Shown one piece after another: positions 1 through 7,960 of a stretch of 41,273 bases of DNA. Origin of the DNA: Chloroflexota bacterium (lineage in GTDB: Bacteria > Chloroflexota > Anaerolineae > 4572-78 > J111); assembly GCA_016860845.1 (NCBI GenBank), contig BOKF01000071.1:1-41273 (forward strand), read 5' to 3'. Position 1 is the stretch's first letter. The number at the start of each line of letters is the position of its first letter. Under the pieces are notes generated by a model, which did no database searches, was not told the DNA's origin, and saw only the letters and a list, made by a program, of their open reading frames with translations. Made by a program: the position numbers and the translations under genes.

Positions 1-116
1 GCTTGCGTAACTTAGTACACTTTTTTCAGCGCCTTTTTCTTGATCTCGAAGGCTACCGCCTTTTTACTGCTCCTGGTGCACCCTACTATATCTAGTGGGT
101 ATCTCGGAAATTCTGG

Positions 117-383
117 ATGAACCAAAAGTACAAGCTGACCGGCGATCCGGCGCTGGTTTTGCTGGGCAAAATTGTCAATGGGGCGGATACGGACAACGTA
201 CTCTGGCAGCAGCCGGAAGGACCGGGGCTGGAGGCCGTCGCCGAGGGTTTTCGGCACCTGGGCTACCCGGATGACCATGCCATCAACACCGCCGAGTGGA
301 TTGTCTACGAGGCGCTGTACGCCTACTGCCAGGAGATGATCCGGCAGGGCAAGCCTAACGGTGCTTTTAGAAGCCACAAATAA
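117..383 (+). CDS. Small hypothetical protein
   Basis: An 88-residue reading frame starting at ATG 117. The codons are rich in G and C at third positions, as in clear genes of this window, which argues for real coding sequence. The protein is acidic, with a tryptophan-rich middle and an alanine/tyrosine-rich helical end; no signal peptide or membrane segment is visible. No good ribosome site precedes the ATG, and the upstream 60 bases contain an imperfect palindrome around a stop codon, so this may be the remnant of a longer gene. I do not recognise the family. The overlapping minus-strand frame looks like its shadow. Confidence 0.45.
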   Translation: MNQKYKLTGDPALVLLGKIVNGADTDNVLWQQPEGPGLEAVAEGFRHLGYPDDHAINTAEWIVYEALYAYCQEMIRQGKPNGAFRSHK

Positions 384-430
384 ATATACAGGACTGAAAG
401 CCAAGCAAATTATCAAAAGCTTAAACCATC

Positions 431-1705
431 ATGTTACTCCAACTGTCCGAATTTCAAGCCTTAAGGACGCTCACCCGCGATGGCCGCCTGCTCTTCGCCA
501 CACGGATGGCCCGCCTATTTGCTTATGGCTTCCTGTCGGTTGTGCTAGCACTCTACCTGGCCGAACTTGGCCTCGATAACGTGCAAATCGGCTGGCTGCT
601 AACCTGGACCCTGGCCGGTGATGCGGTGATTTCCTTGGCGATTGCCGGTGTGGCCGACCGCATGGGGCGGCGGCGCATGCTGCTCCTGGGGGCGGGCTTG
701 ATGGTTGGAGCCGGGCTGATTTTTGCCCTGACCGGCTATCTTTTCTGGCTAACCCTGGCGGCCATCATCGGCACGCTCAGCCCCAGCGGGGCCGAAGTCG
801 GGCCGTTTTTATCCATTGAGCAGGCCATCCTGCCCCAAACCGCGCCCACTGACCACCGCACCCAAATTTTTGCCTGGTACAATTTGACTGGCTCCTTTTC
901 GACGGCGTTGGGAGCTTTAGCCGGCGGCGGCTTAGCCCAATCCCTGCAAAACTGGGGCCACTCGCCCCTGGAAAGCTATCGAGTGGTGGTTGTCGGCTAT
1001 GCTTTGCTTGGCGTTATTTTAGGGGTGCTGTTCAGCCGGCTCTCCCCCGCCGTAGAGGTGGAAACCAAGCTGCCCACTTCCTCGCCTCCTCGTCTCCTCA
1101 CCTCCCCACCCCATTTCGGCCTGCACCGCTCCCGCGCCATCGTGCTCAAATTGGCGGCCCTCTTTATGCTCGACGCCTTTGCCGGGGGTCTGGTGGTACA
1201 AAGCCTGATTGCCTACTGGCTGCATCTGCGCTTTGGGGTTGAGCCGGCCGGATTAGGCGGCATCTTTTTTGGGGCCAATATCCTGGCCGGGCTGTCGGCG
1301 CTGGCCGCGGCGCGGGTGGCCCGCCGGGTCGGGCTGGTCAACACGATGGTCTGGACCCATATCCCCTCCAATGTCCTCTTGATGCTGGTGCCGCTGATGC
1401 CCACTCTGCCGCTCGCCGTCGCTGTCCTGCTGGCTCGCTTCAGCATCTCGCAGATGGACGTACCCACCCGCCAATCGTATATTATGGCCGTCGTTGACCC
1501 CAGCGAGCGTTCCGCGGCTGCCGGCGCGACGACCATCGCCCGGACGGCCGCCGTTGCCGCCGCCCCCGTGCTGACCGGGGCGCTGCTCGGCGCGTCCCTG
1601 TTTAGCCTGCCCTTCTTTCTGGCCGGCGGTCTCAAAATACTCTATGACCTGCTGCTCTACCGCAGCTTCAAAGCCATCAAGCCTCCCGAAGAAAAATCAA
1701 AGTAA
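431..1705 (+). CDS. MFS transporter
   Basis: A 424-residue integral membrane protein with about twelve hydrophobic segments, the size usual for the major facilitator superfamily. The loop after the second segment carries a motif-A-like stretch (GVADRMGRRRM, about residues 75-85), typical of drug/H+ antiporter-type MFS exporters. The substrate cannot be read. The central cytoplasmic loop between helices 6 and 7 (about residues 214-232) is a proline/serine-rich stretch encoded by a pyrimidine-rich tandem sequence at 1076-1113 that resembles intergenic repeats. The gene stands alone; the next gene is 185 bases away behind a palindromic repeat. Confidence 0.85.
   Translation: MLLQLSEFQALRTLTRDGRLLFATRMARLFAYGFLSVVLALYLAELGLDNVQIGWLLTWTLAGDAVISLAIAGVADRMGRRRMLLLGAGLMVGAGLIFALTGYLFWLTLAAIIGTLSPSGAEVGPFLSIEQAILPQTAPTDHRTQIFAWYNLTGSFSTALGALAGGGLAQSLQNWGHSPLESYRVVVVGYALLGVILGVLFSRLSPAVEVETKLPTSSPPRLLTSPPHFGLHRSRAIVLKLAALFMLDAFAGGLVVQSLIAYWLHLRFGVEPAGLGGIFFGANILAGLSALAAARVARRVGLVNTMVWTHIPSNVLLMLVPLMPTLPLAVAVLLARFSISQMDVPTRQSYIMAVVDPSERSAAAGATTIARTAAVAAAPVLTGALLGASLFSLPFFLAGGLKILYDLLLYRSFKAIKPPEEKSK
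1076..1113. repeat. Pyrimidine-rich tandem repeat inside MFS gene
   Basis: A run of degenerate CCTC/GTCTCCT units lies within the coding region and translates to a Ser/Pro/Leu-rich loop. It resembles the simple tandem repeats found between genes in this window and the tract inside lysK (6388-6462). Confidence 0.5.
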
Positions 1706-1750
1706 GCCCCAATTTGCCTTCCTGAATTGTCTATTGTTTAATTCAAGGTA

Positions 1751-1843
1751 ACTATGTCATTTCGACCAAAGGGAGAAATCTCTAATACCTGTGTAGCACT
1801 CCAAGGATTTCTCGGCCTATGGCCTCGAAATGACATGAGGTTG
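1751..1843. repeat. Palindromic intergenic repeat
   Basis: The arm beginning GTCATTTCGACC near 1755 and the arm ending CCTCGAAATGACAT near 1837 are inverted copies, with GAGAAATC / GATTTCTC as inner arms. The whole can fold into a long hairpin between the MFS gene and the methyltransferase gene. It has the form of a REP-like element. Confidence 0.7.
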
Positions 1844-1890
1844 AGCAGTAACAATTCAAGCCAGATTCCACTAAGAACCGGCAGCGAGAC

Positions 1891-2820
1891 TTGTCTGAAA
1901 AAATACGCGCCCCGCGCAATCGCACCATAACCTTAACCGAAGCCGAAAGAGCTGACTACGGTTCCCGCCTGGTGCGGCTGGATGGCCCTGCTTTGGTTGA
2001 AGTCATTTACGACAAAACGATCTGCCAGGACTTGCGGGCTGTGTTAGCTTACCTGCCAGAGCAGTTTGTTGACCTGCTCTTTGTTGACCCGCCCTACAAC
2101 CTGAGCAAATCGTTCAACGGGCGTAGCTTTAGCCAGATGTCTCTGGCCGAGTACGAAGTGTGGCTGGACTCCTGGCTGGCCCCCCTGGTCAAAACGCTTA
2201 AATCAACGGCCTCGGTCTACATTTGCGGCGATTGGCAATCCTCGGCGGCGATTCACCGCGTGGCGCAAAAGTATTTTATCGTGCGCAGCCGCATTACCTG
2301 GGAGCGGGAGAAAGGGCGCGGGGCGCAGACGAATTGGAAAAATGCTGCCGAAGACATCTGGTTCTGCACGATGTCCGGCCAGTACACCTTCAATGTCGAA
2401 GCGGTCAAACTGCGGCGGCAGGTCATCGCCCCTTACACAGAGGCCGGCGCTCCCAAAGATTGGGAGGAAACCGAGACCGGCCGCTTCCGTCTGACCCACC
2501 CCTCCAACCTGTGGACCGATCTGACCGTGCCCTTCTGGTCCATGCCGGAAAATACCGACCACCCAACCCAGAAGCCGGAAAAATTATTGGCCAAAATCAT
2601 CCTGGCCAGTTCCCATCCCGGCGAGGTCGTACTAGACCCGTTTTTGGGTTCGGGTACAACTTCTGTTGTCGCTAAAAAATTGGGCCGGCGCTATGTCGGC
2701 ATTGAAATTGATGAGACCTACTGCTGCCTAGCCGAAAAACGGCTGGAAATGGCCGAAGCCGACCCGTCCATCCAGGGCCATGCCGGCGGCGTGTTTTGGG
2801 AGCGGAATAGCCGACCTTGA
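1891..2820 (+). CDS. Site-specific DNA methyltransferase (beta class)
   Basis: A 309-residue DNA amino-methyltransferase that should transfer a methyl group from S-adenosylmethionine to adenine N6 or cytosine N4. The catalytic motif DPPYN is at about residues 66-70. The SAM-binding motif DPFLGSGTT lies near residue 250, preceded by the typical HPTQKP stretch. Catalytic motif first and SAM motif last is the beta-class order of HinfI/MboII-type enzymes, with the variable target-recognition region in between. The frame begins at TTG 1891; no ATG lies upstream in frame and the conserved core starts near residue 25, so the exact start is uncertain. No restriction endonuclease is adjacent, so it looks like an orphan methylase. 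Confidence 0.85.
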   Translation: MSEKIRAPRNRTITLTEAERADYGSRLVRLDGPALVEVIYDKTICQDLRAVLAYLPEQFVDLLFVDPPYNLSKSFNGRSFSQMSLAEYEVWLDSWLAPLVKTLKSTASVYICGDWQSSAAIHRVAQKYFIVRSRITWEREKGRGAQTNWKNAAEDIWFCTMSGQYTFNVEAVKLRRQVIAPYTEAGAPKDWEETETGRFRLTHPSNLWTDLTVPFWSMPENTDHPTQKPEKLLAKIILASSHPGEVVLDPFLGSGTTSVVAKKLGRRYVGIEIDETYCCLAEKRLEMAEADPSIQGHAGGVFWERNSRP

Positions 2821-2821
2821 A

Positions 2822-2977
2822 CATTTACGATTTTGGATTTGCGATTTACGATTGATCGGTTAGGCAGTTCCAAGATTTAAATCATCCAATTGTTCTCACC
2901 GGCTTGATGCGTGATACGTGATGCGTAAGAAATCTTGCCTGGATACCATCACGCATCACGCATTACGTATTACGGAC
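2822..2977. repeat. Intergenic repeats: ACGATTT units and GCGTGAT hairpin
   Basis: Two repeat types sit between the methyltransferase and the next gene. At 2824-2855 there are degenerate copies of ATTTACGATT. At 2908-2973 GATGCGTGATACGTGATGCG is followed by inverted copies (CATCACGCATCACGC), forming a hairpin of tandem GCGTGAT units. Confidence 0.65.
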
Positions 2978-3038
2978 TTTGGATAATTATTTTCTTGGAG
3001 TTGCCTTATCCAGAACTATAATCATTTGGGAGAGCAAA

Positions 3039-3407
3039 GTGGATGAGCAAGAGTTTAAAGCAAGAACAAAAAAGTTAGGGCTTCGCGTAATTCGGTTGGT
3101 GGAAGCTCTCCCCAAAAGTACAGCAGCAGATGTGATAGGCAGACAGTTACTCGGTTCAGCAACCTCAGTTGGAGCTAACTACCGGGCCGCATGCCGAGCC
3201 AAATCCACTCCCGATATTATCAACAAACTCAAGGTGGTCGAGGAAGAAGCAGACGAAACTCTATACTGGCTGGAACTTTTAATTGAAGCGGAAATTATCC
3301 CCGAAGCTCGCCTCAAAGAGCTTATGACCGAAGCTGATGAAATCATCGCAATGACTGTCTCCTCTATCAAAACGCTTCGTCTCAAACAAAGAAATCGTAA
3401 ATCGTAA
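3039..3407 (+). CDS. Four-helix-bundle protein (S23/IVP family)
   Basis: A small helical protein of 123 residues matching the four-helix-bundle family first seen in 23S rRNA intervening sequences. Its features are the GRQLLGSATSVGANY segment after helix 1, a KLKVVEEEADETLYWLELL helix and a Glu/Ile-rich final helix. I place the start at GTG 3039, six bases after GGGAG; the longer frame from 2979 would add 20 residues of repeat-derived sequence. The last residues (RNRKS) are encoded by ACGATTT-type repeat DNA. The function of this family is unknown; here it is not inside an rRNA gene. A second member is at 27280-27636. Confidence 0.75.
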   Translation: MDEQEFKARTKKLGLRVIRLVEALPKSTAADVIGRQLLGSATSVGANYRAACRAKSTPDIINKLKVVEEEADETLYWLELLIEAEIIPEARLKELMTEADEIIAMTVSSIKTLRLKQRNRKS

Positions 3408-3430
3408 ATCATGAATCGTTAGAGGTATCT

Positions 3431-4237
3431 ATGATTGTTCTAAAAATTGGCGGTAGTGAAGGGATCAATTATGATTTCATTGCCGACGACATTGCCGCTC
3501 TGGTCAAAGAAGGCCAGCCGCTTATTGTCGTGCATGGCGGCTCGGCGCTGACCAACAAAGTCGCCGAGCAGTTGGGCCATCCACCGCAGTTCGTCACCTC
3601 GGTCAGCGGCTTTACCTCCCGCCGCACCGACCGGCGCACGCTGGAAATTTTCGAGATGGTTTACTGCGGCCAGATGAACAAGGGGCTGGTCGAAAAGCTG
3701 CAAATGCGCGGGGTCAACGCGGTGGGCTTGAGCGGGCTGGATGGCCGCATCTGGGAAGGGCCGCGCAAAGACGCGATCAAGGTCATCCAGGACGGCCGCC
3801 GGCTGGTCATCCGGGATGATTTCACCGGCAAGGTGGAAAAAGTCAATACGAGCCTGCTGCAAACGCTCCTCACTGCGGGAACGCTGCCGGTGCTGACGCC
3901 CCCCGCCGCCAGTTTCGACGGCGAGGCGATCAACGTGGACGGCGATCGGGCCGCCGCTGCCACGGCCGCTGCTTTCCAGGCCGAAACGCTGGTTATCCTT
4001 TCCAACGTGCCGGGGCTGCTGGAAAAGTTCCCGGACGAGTCGAGCTTGATCCGCCACATTCCGGCGGCCAAAATTGACCAATTTATGGCCGTGGCCGAAG
4101 ATCGGATGAAGAAAAAAGTGATGGGCGCGCAGGAGGCGCTGGCGCAGGGCATTGGCCGGGTCATTTTCGCCGATGGCCGGGTCGAGCAGCCGGTGCGCCA
4201 GGCGCTGGCGGGTGAGGGAACAGTCATTGGAGAATAG
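3431..4237 (+). CDS. lysZ: [LysW]-aminoadipate kinase
   Basis: A 268-residue amino-acid kinase of the acetylglutamate kinase fold. In the LysW form of the alpha-aminoadipate pathway it phosphorylates the aminoadipate carried on LysW. Visible features are the N-terminal VLKIGGS with its lysine, the VHGGS glycine loop (about 34-38), the SRRTDRRT segment and the NVDGDRAAA motif (about 168-176), which fits LysZ better than classical ArgB. The start ATG follows AGAGGT at proper distance. It heads a run with lysJ and lysK, which supports lysine over arginine synthesis, although in some Thermus-like organisms these enzymes are linked to both. lysW, lysX and lysY are not in this window. Confidence 0.9.
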   Translation: MIVLKIGGSEGINYDFIADDIAALVKEGQPLIVVHGGSALTNKVAEQLGHPPQFVTSVSGFTSRRTDRRTLEIFEMVYCGQMNKGLVEKLQMRGVNAVGLSGLDGRIWEGPRKDAIKVIQDGRRLVIRDDFTGKVEKVNTSLLQTLLTAGTLPVLTPPAASFDGEAINVDGDRAAAATAAAFQAETLVILSNVPGLLEKFPDESSLIRHIPAAKIDQFMAVAEDRMKKKVMGAQEALAQGIGRVIFADGRVEQPVRQALAGEGTVIGE

Positions 4238-4300
4238 GCGAATGGCGAATAGCGAATGAAGAATAAGTTTGTTTTGCCATTCGCTTATTCGCCATTCTCA
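4231..4300. repeat. Palindromic GCGAAT repeat between lysZ and lysJ
   Basis: GAGAATAGGCGAATGGCGAA at the end of lysZ is mirrored by CATTCGCTTATTCGCCATTC, so the 77-base gap between lysZ and lysJ folds into a long hairpin. It overlaps the last codons of lysZ and may act as an mRNA processing or attenuation element. Confidence 0.65.
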
Positions 4301-4314
4301 GGATATTGAAAACT

Positions 4315-5490
4315 ATGAATTATGAGCAAATCTCTCAACTAGAATTAATCCACCACTCCGGCGCAGTGGGCCGCCGGCCGGTCGCCTTGGTTCGAGCCAA
4401 AGGGGCGCGGTTGTGGGACAGCCAGGGCAAAGAGTACATAGACTGTGCGGCGGCGCAGGGATGGGCAAATGTCGGGCACAGCCATCCGGTAGTGACAGCA
4501 GCCATTCAGAAGCAGGCCGAAACGCTGGTGGCGTCGCAGGAGTCATCTTTTAATGATCAGCGCGCGCTGTGGCTGGCGGATATGGCGGCTGTCTTCCAAA
4601 ACAGTCTCGGCTGGGCTGACTGCGCCGTTCACCCCTCTAACTCCGGGGCGGAGGCCAACGAAGCCGCCCTCAAGTTTGCCCGCTTCCAGACTGGCCGAAA
4701 AGGTTTTGTAGCCGCCAGCCGCGGCTTTCACGGGCGGACCATGGGCGCGCTGAGCGTTACGGCTAACAAAAAGTATCGCGACCCTTTTGAGCCGTTATTA
4801 CCCGGCGCCACCCATGTACCCTACAACAACCTCGAGGCGGCAGCCGCAGCGATTGGCGACAATACTGCCGGTGTCATCGTCGAAATTGTCCAGGGCGAAG
4901 GCGGGGTCTATCCCGGCGAGACGGACTACTTCCAGGGGCTGCGCCACCTGTGTAACGAACGGGGAGCGCTGCTGATCGTAGATGAAATCCAGACCGGCGT
5001 GGGCCGGACCGGGCGCTGGCTGGCCTGCGAACACCACAAACTCTCGCCGGATATAGTGACATTGGGCAAATCCATCGGCGGCGGCCTGCCGCTGGGCGTA
5101 ACTGCCTGGCCCCGGCGTTTAGGGCTGTTCGAGTCCGGTACGCACGGCAGCACCTTTGGGGGCGGACCTCTGGTCTGCGCGGCCAGCCGGGCGGTGATCG
5201 AAGTGATGGCCGAAGAGCGTCTGGTGGAGCGGGCCGACACCCTGGGAACGTGGCTGCTGAACGAATTGCGCGGACTTCACTCCGGCCAGGTGCGGGAGGT
5301 GCGCGGCCTGGGACTGATGGTGGGGGTCGAACTGAAAGGCAAAGTTACTCCAGTGTTGCAGCAGTTGATGGAGCGCGGCGTCTGGGCGCTGCCGGCCGGG
5401 CTGAATGTCCTGCGCCTGCTGCCGCCGCTGGTCATCGAGCAAGCCGATTTGGAGAAAGTGGTCGGCACAATTGGCGAAGTCCTCAAATAA
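4315..5490 (+). CDS. lysJ: [LysW]-aminoadipate semialdehyde transaminase
   Basis: A 391-residue class III PLP aminotransferase of the acetylornithine aminotransferase family. In the LysW pathway it aminates LysW-bound aminoadipate semialdehyde to LysW-lysine. The NSGAEANEAALK segment (109-120), VDEIQTGVGRTG (222-233) and the PLP lysine in LGKSIGGG (K252) are all present. ATG 4315 is preferred because AGGA lies about 11 bases upstream; the TTG at 4306 has it only two bases away. It follows lysZ after a palindromic repeat and is three bases from the next gene, so it is in the same operon. An acetylornithine aminotransferase role is possible, but the neighbours favour LysJ. Confidence 0.9.
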   Translation: MNYEQISQLELIHHSGAVGRRPVALVRAKGARLWDSQGKEYIDCAAAQGWANVGHSHPVVTAAIQKQAETLVASQESSFNDQRALWLADMAAVFQNSLGWADCAVHPSNSGAEANEAALKFARFQTGRKGFVAASRGFHGRTMGALSVTANKKYRDPFEPLLPGATHVPYNNLEAAAAAIGDNTAGVIVEIVQGEGGVYPGETDYFQGLRHLCNERGALLIVDEIQTGVGRTGRWLACEHHKLSPDIVTLGKSIGGGLPLGVTAWPRRLGLFESGTHGSTFGGGPLVCAASRAVIEVMAEERLVERADTLGTWLLNELRGLHSGQVREVRGLGLMVGVELKGKVTPVLQQLMERGVWALPAGLNVLRLLPPLVIEQADLEKVVGTIGEVLK

Positions 5491-5493
5491 CTT

Positions 5494-5988
5494 ATGAAAA
5501 TTTATTTAGCCATTAAATATCATCCCAATCAGCAAAACCGGATCCAGGTTGAGGCAATTTCGGGGATACTGGAGCAACAAGGGTTTGAGACCGTCTGCAT
5601 TGTGCGGGATGTCGAACGATGGGGGCAGGTCCACTTCACCCCCGCCGAATTAATGCGCAGGAGCTTCGCCGAAATCGAAACCAGTGATGTTGTCGTGATC
5701 GAATTGACGGAAAAAGGGGTTGGGGTGGGCATCGAGGCCGGCTATGCCTACGCCAAAGGCATCCCGATTATCACGATTGCTCGGAAAGGCGCAGATATTT
5801 CGGCAACGCTGCAAGGAATTTCGCAAAAGTTGTTCCTTTATGACGATATGGATGAACTGACTCGGTTTTTTCACCAGCTCAAGATTGAGGAAATCAGAAC
5901 CGAGATGAAATACCTGGCGCGACAAGTCGCCGCAGCCTGGACAGCAACCCAAAGCGGTGTTGAACTCATTTCCGAACAACGCAAGTAA
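5494..5988 (+). CDS. Nucleoside 2-deoxyribosyltransferase-like protein
   Basis: A 164-residue soluble protein with the Rossmann-like fold signature of the nucleoside 2-deoxyribosyltransferase family. It starts MKIYLAIKY, has the DVVVIELTEKG strand and then GIEAGYAYAKGIPI, in which E81 matches the family's catalytic glutamate in the GxExGYA context. The family cleaves or transfers the N-glycosidic bond of (deoxy)nucleosides or nucleotides. It lies between lysJ and lysK with three-base gaps on both sides, so it must be co-transcribed with lysine biosynthesis. No link between this family and lysine is known to me; it could be a passenger or a house-cleaning nucleotide hydrolase. Confidence 0.7.
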   Translation: MKIYLAIKYHPNQQNRIQVEAISGILEQQGFETVCIVRDVERWGQVHFTPAELMRRSFAEIETSDVVVIELTEKGVGVGIEAGYAYAKGIPIITIARKGADISATLQGISQKLFLYDDMDELTRFFHQLKIEEIRTEMKYLARQVAAAWTATQSGVELISEQRK

Positions 5989-5991
5989 GCT

Positions 5992-7134
5992 ATGAATGAT
6001 GCAGCGATTGATCTTCTAACCAACCTCGTCGCCATCCCCTCTCCCTCTGAAGAGGAAGCCGCCGCCTCGGTCTACCTGGCCGGCTGGATGAATGAGCACG
6101 GCCTGACCGCGTATGTTGACGACGCCGGCAGCGCCGTCGGCATTAAAGGCGACGGACCAAAAGAGATTCTGCTGATGGGCCACATTGACACCTTCCCCGG
6201 CGAAGTGCCGGTTCGCCGCGAAGGCGATCTTCTTTACGGACGCGGCGCAGTAGATGCCAAAGGCCCTCTCTGCACCTTTGCCGCCGCCACAAACCAGGTG
6301 GATGTGCCGTCCGGCTGGCGCATCACTGTCGTCGGTGCGGTGGAGGAAGAGGCCGCGACAAGTAAGGGCGCGCGGTTCGTGCTGTCGCAGCGAAGAGGCG
6401 AAGAAAGCTGGTCTTCGCCCGCTTCGCGTCGCGTCCTCGCGTCCTCGCCTCCCCCTGTCTTCTGTGTCATCGGCGAGCCGAGTCATTGGGATCGAGTCAC
6501 TCTCGGCTATAAGGGCCGGCTGCTGCTGGACGTGATGCTACGTGTCCCTTTTAGCCATTCGGCGGGGGAGGGGCGTTTACCGGCAGAGCAGGCGGTTGAC
6601 CTGTGGCGGCAGGTGGAGCAGTTCTGCGCTCAGGTCAACAAGGATCGCCAGGCTGACACGCCCTTCAACCGGCTCGATCCCTCGCTGCGGCACATTGCCA
6701 GCCGGGATGAAGGCGCGTTTGGCGTGGTCCAACTAGGGATGGGTTTCCGGCTGCCGGTCGGCCTGGGCCTGACCGAATTGGAGCAGGAACTGCGTCAGGT
6801 AGTCCAGAGCCTGCCGGCGGGCAGCAGCGCCCAATTGCAGTTTTCCGGCGGCGAACCGGCTTACAAAGGCGACAAATCGAACCCCCTGGTTCGCACTTTT
6901 TTGCGGGCCATCCGCGCTGCCGGAGGCGAGCCGCGCTTTGTGGTCAAAACCGGCACGGCCGATATGAACGTCGTCGCCCCGCACTGGCCTGATACGCCGG
7001 TGGTCGCCTATGGCCCCGGCGACAGCAGTCTGGATCATACTCCCCAGGAACACATTGATTTGAATGAGTATCTGCGGGCGATTGGGGTTTTGCAGGATGT
7101 CTTGGAAAGACTGATGGATAAAGGTAAAATATAA
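5992..7134 (+). CDS. lysK: [LysW]-lysine hydrolase (M20 family)
   Basis: A 380-residue M20-family metallopeptidase that should release lysine from the carrier protein LysW, the last step of the pathway. Metal and catalytic residues are visible in MGHIDTFPG (H64, D66), GRGAVDAKG (D88), the EEE run (118-120) and IGEPSHW (E162). The C-terminal KTGTADMN segment is typical of this subfamily. Residues about 134-156 form an unusual Ser/Arg/Pro-rich stretch encoded by palindromic, repeat-like DNA (6388-6462), where I would expect only a few residues. The gene follows its neighbour by three bases and ends the lysine gene run. Confidence 0.88.
   Translation: MNDAAIDLLTNLVAIPSPSEEEAAASVYLAGWMNEHGLTAYVDDAGSAVGIKGDGPKEILLMGHIDTFPGEVPVRREGDLLYGRGAVDAKGPLCTFAAATNQVDVPSGWRITVVGAVEEEAATSKGARFVLSQRRGEESWSSPASRRVLASSPPPVFCVIGEPSHWDRVTLGYKGRLLLDVMLRVPFSHSAGEGRLPAEQAVDLWRQVEQFCAQVNKDRQADTPFNRLDPSLRHIASRDEGAFGVVQLGMGFRLPVGLGLTELEQELRQVVQSLPAGSSAQLQFSGGEPAYKGDKSNPLVRTFLRAIRAAGGEPRFVVKTGTADMNVVAPHWPDTPVVAYGPGDSSLDHTPQEHIDLNEYLRAIGVLQDVLERLMDKGKI
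6388..6462. repeat. Repeat-like insertion inside lysK
   Basis: Within lysK a stretch of GCGAAGAGGCGAAGAAAG, then TTCGCCCGCTTCGCG, then CGTCCTCGCGTCCTCGCC shows inverted and tandem copies of short units like those in intergenic DNA. It encodes about 20 extra residues between two conserved blocks and keeps the frame open. Confidence 0.55.
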
Positions 7135-7167
7135 AGCAGTGGTTATTTTCCTCAAAGAGGTGAGTAA

Positions 7168-7401
7168 ATGCTAGATAGAATTACTTACGATCCGGCTATC
7201 TTGGGAGGCAAACCTATCATCAAGGGTACACGCATTTCGGTTCAATTCATTCTTGAATTGCTAACAGCCGAGATGAGTATAGACGATATCCTAACTGAGT
7301 ATCCGCACCTGAGCCGTGAGGACATATTGGCGGCTCTCAATTACGCGGCTAAGACCATCGCTGGGGAAGAAATTGTGCTCACCCTTGAGGCGGCTGCATG
7401 A
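7168..7401 (+). CDS. DUF433 antitoxin-like protein
   Basis: A 77-residue protein with the DUF433 pattern: ITYDPAILGGKPIIKGTRI at the N-terminus, then a small helix-turn-helix-like region with DILTEYPHLSREDI. Family members are usually encoded just before a DUF5615 PIN-like protein and are taken to be the antitoxin or regulator. The start follows AAAGAGGTG at good distance. It overlaps the next gene by four bases (ATGA), showing translational coupling. A second pair lies at 17364-17957. Confidence 0.85.
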   Translation: MLDRITYDPAILGGKPIIKGTRISVQFILELLTAEMSIDDILTEYPHLSREDILAALNYAAKTIAGEEIVLTLEAAA

Positions 7402-7754
7402 AGTTCATTGCCGACGAAAATGTTTCGCGCTTTGTCATTCAATCTCTAACGGATGCCGGATACGATATTATCAGCGTTCATGACGTTGGGTTAAAAAGCG
7501 CGGCAGATGAGGCAATTATTCAATTCGGGATTGCCGAGGGACGAGTCATTATTACCCATGATCGAGATTTTGGCGGCCTATTACGCTACCCTGCCCGAAA
7601 AAGCAGCGGTGTTATTCTTATCCGGCTTCGCCGACCATCCCCTCAAAACGTGTGGAGAGCATTGCAGAGAGCATTGACTTCTCTGAACGAGGCCAAAATT
7701 CAGGGACACGTTGTTGTGATTGAAGATAGCCGCATTCGCATAAGTGGAGATTAG
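7398..7754 (+). CDS. DUF5615 PIN-like toxin candidate
   Basis: A 118-residue protein of the DUF5615 (Mut7-C-like, PIN-related) family. It begins MKFIADENVS with the acidic D-E-N cluster and has THDRDFGGL near residue 54, acidic positions that would bind metal in a PIN nuclease fold. PIN toxins cut RNA; that activity here is inferred from the family. It is coupled to the DUF433 gene by a four-base overlap and followed by a good terminator (7894-7930), making a compact two-gene unit after the lysine operon. Confidence 0.82.
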   Translation: MKFIADENVSRFVIQSLTDAGYDIISVHDVGLKSAADEAIIQFGIAEGRVIITHDRDFGGLLRYPARKSSGVILIRLRRPSPQNVWRALQRALTSLNEAKIQGHVVVIEDSRIRISGD

Positions 7755-7893
7755 GCAGATGGATGGATGGTCGGTAACTATCTGTTTGCAATACTGTTAA
7801 CCCCAGAAAAGCGGAAAATGTGCCAAAGCCAAAACAGCCACTCATACATTCCATATAAGCGGATTAGGCCAAACAGTTTTGATGACAAAACTC

Positions 7894-7930
7894 CCGGCTC
7901 ACTATCAATCCAGTAAGCCGGTTTTTATTT
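7894..7930 (+). terminator. Rho-independent terminator
   Basis: CCGGCTCACT and AGTAAGCCGG form a ten-pair stem with one mismatch and an eight-base loop, followed by TTTTTATTT. It closes the DUF433/DUF5615 unit, 140 bases after its last stop, and may also separate it from the convergent lipoprotein gene. Confidence 0.75.
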
Positions 7931-7960
7931 GGTTAACAAGCTACCTAACTGCTTAGCCTT

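Noticed and set aside
12..416. Minus-strand frame of 134 residues at the left edge
   Set aside because: It lies opposite the plus-strand frame 117-383, which has better codon use; its ends run through repeat-like DNA and there is no start signal.
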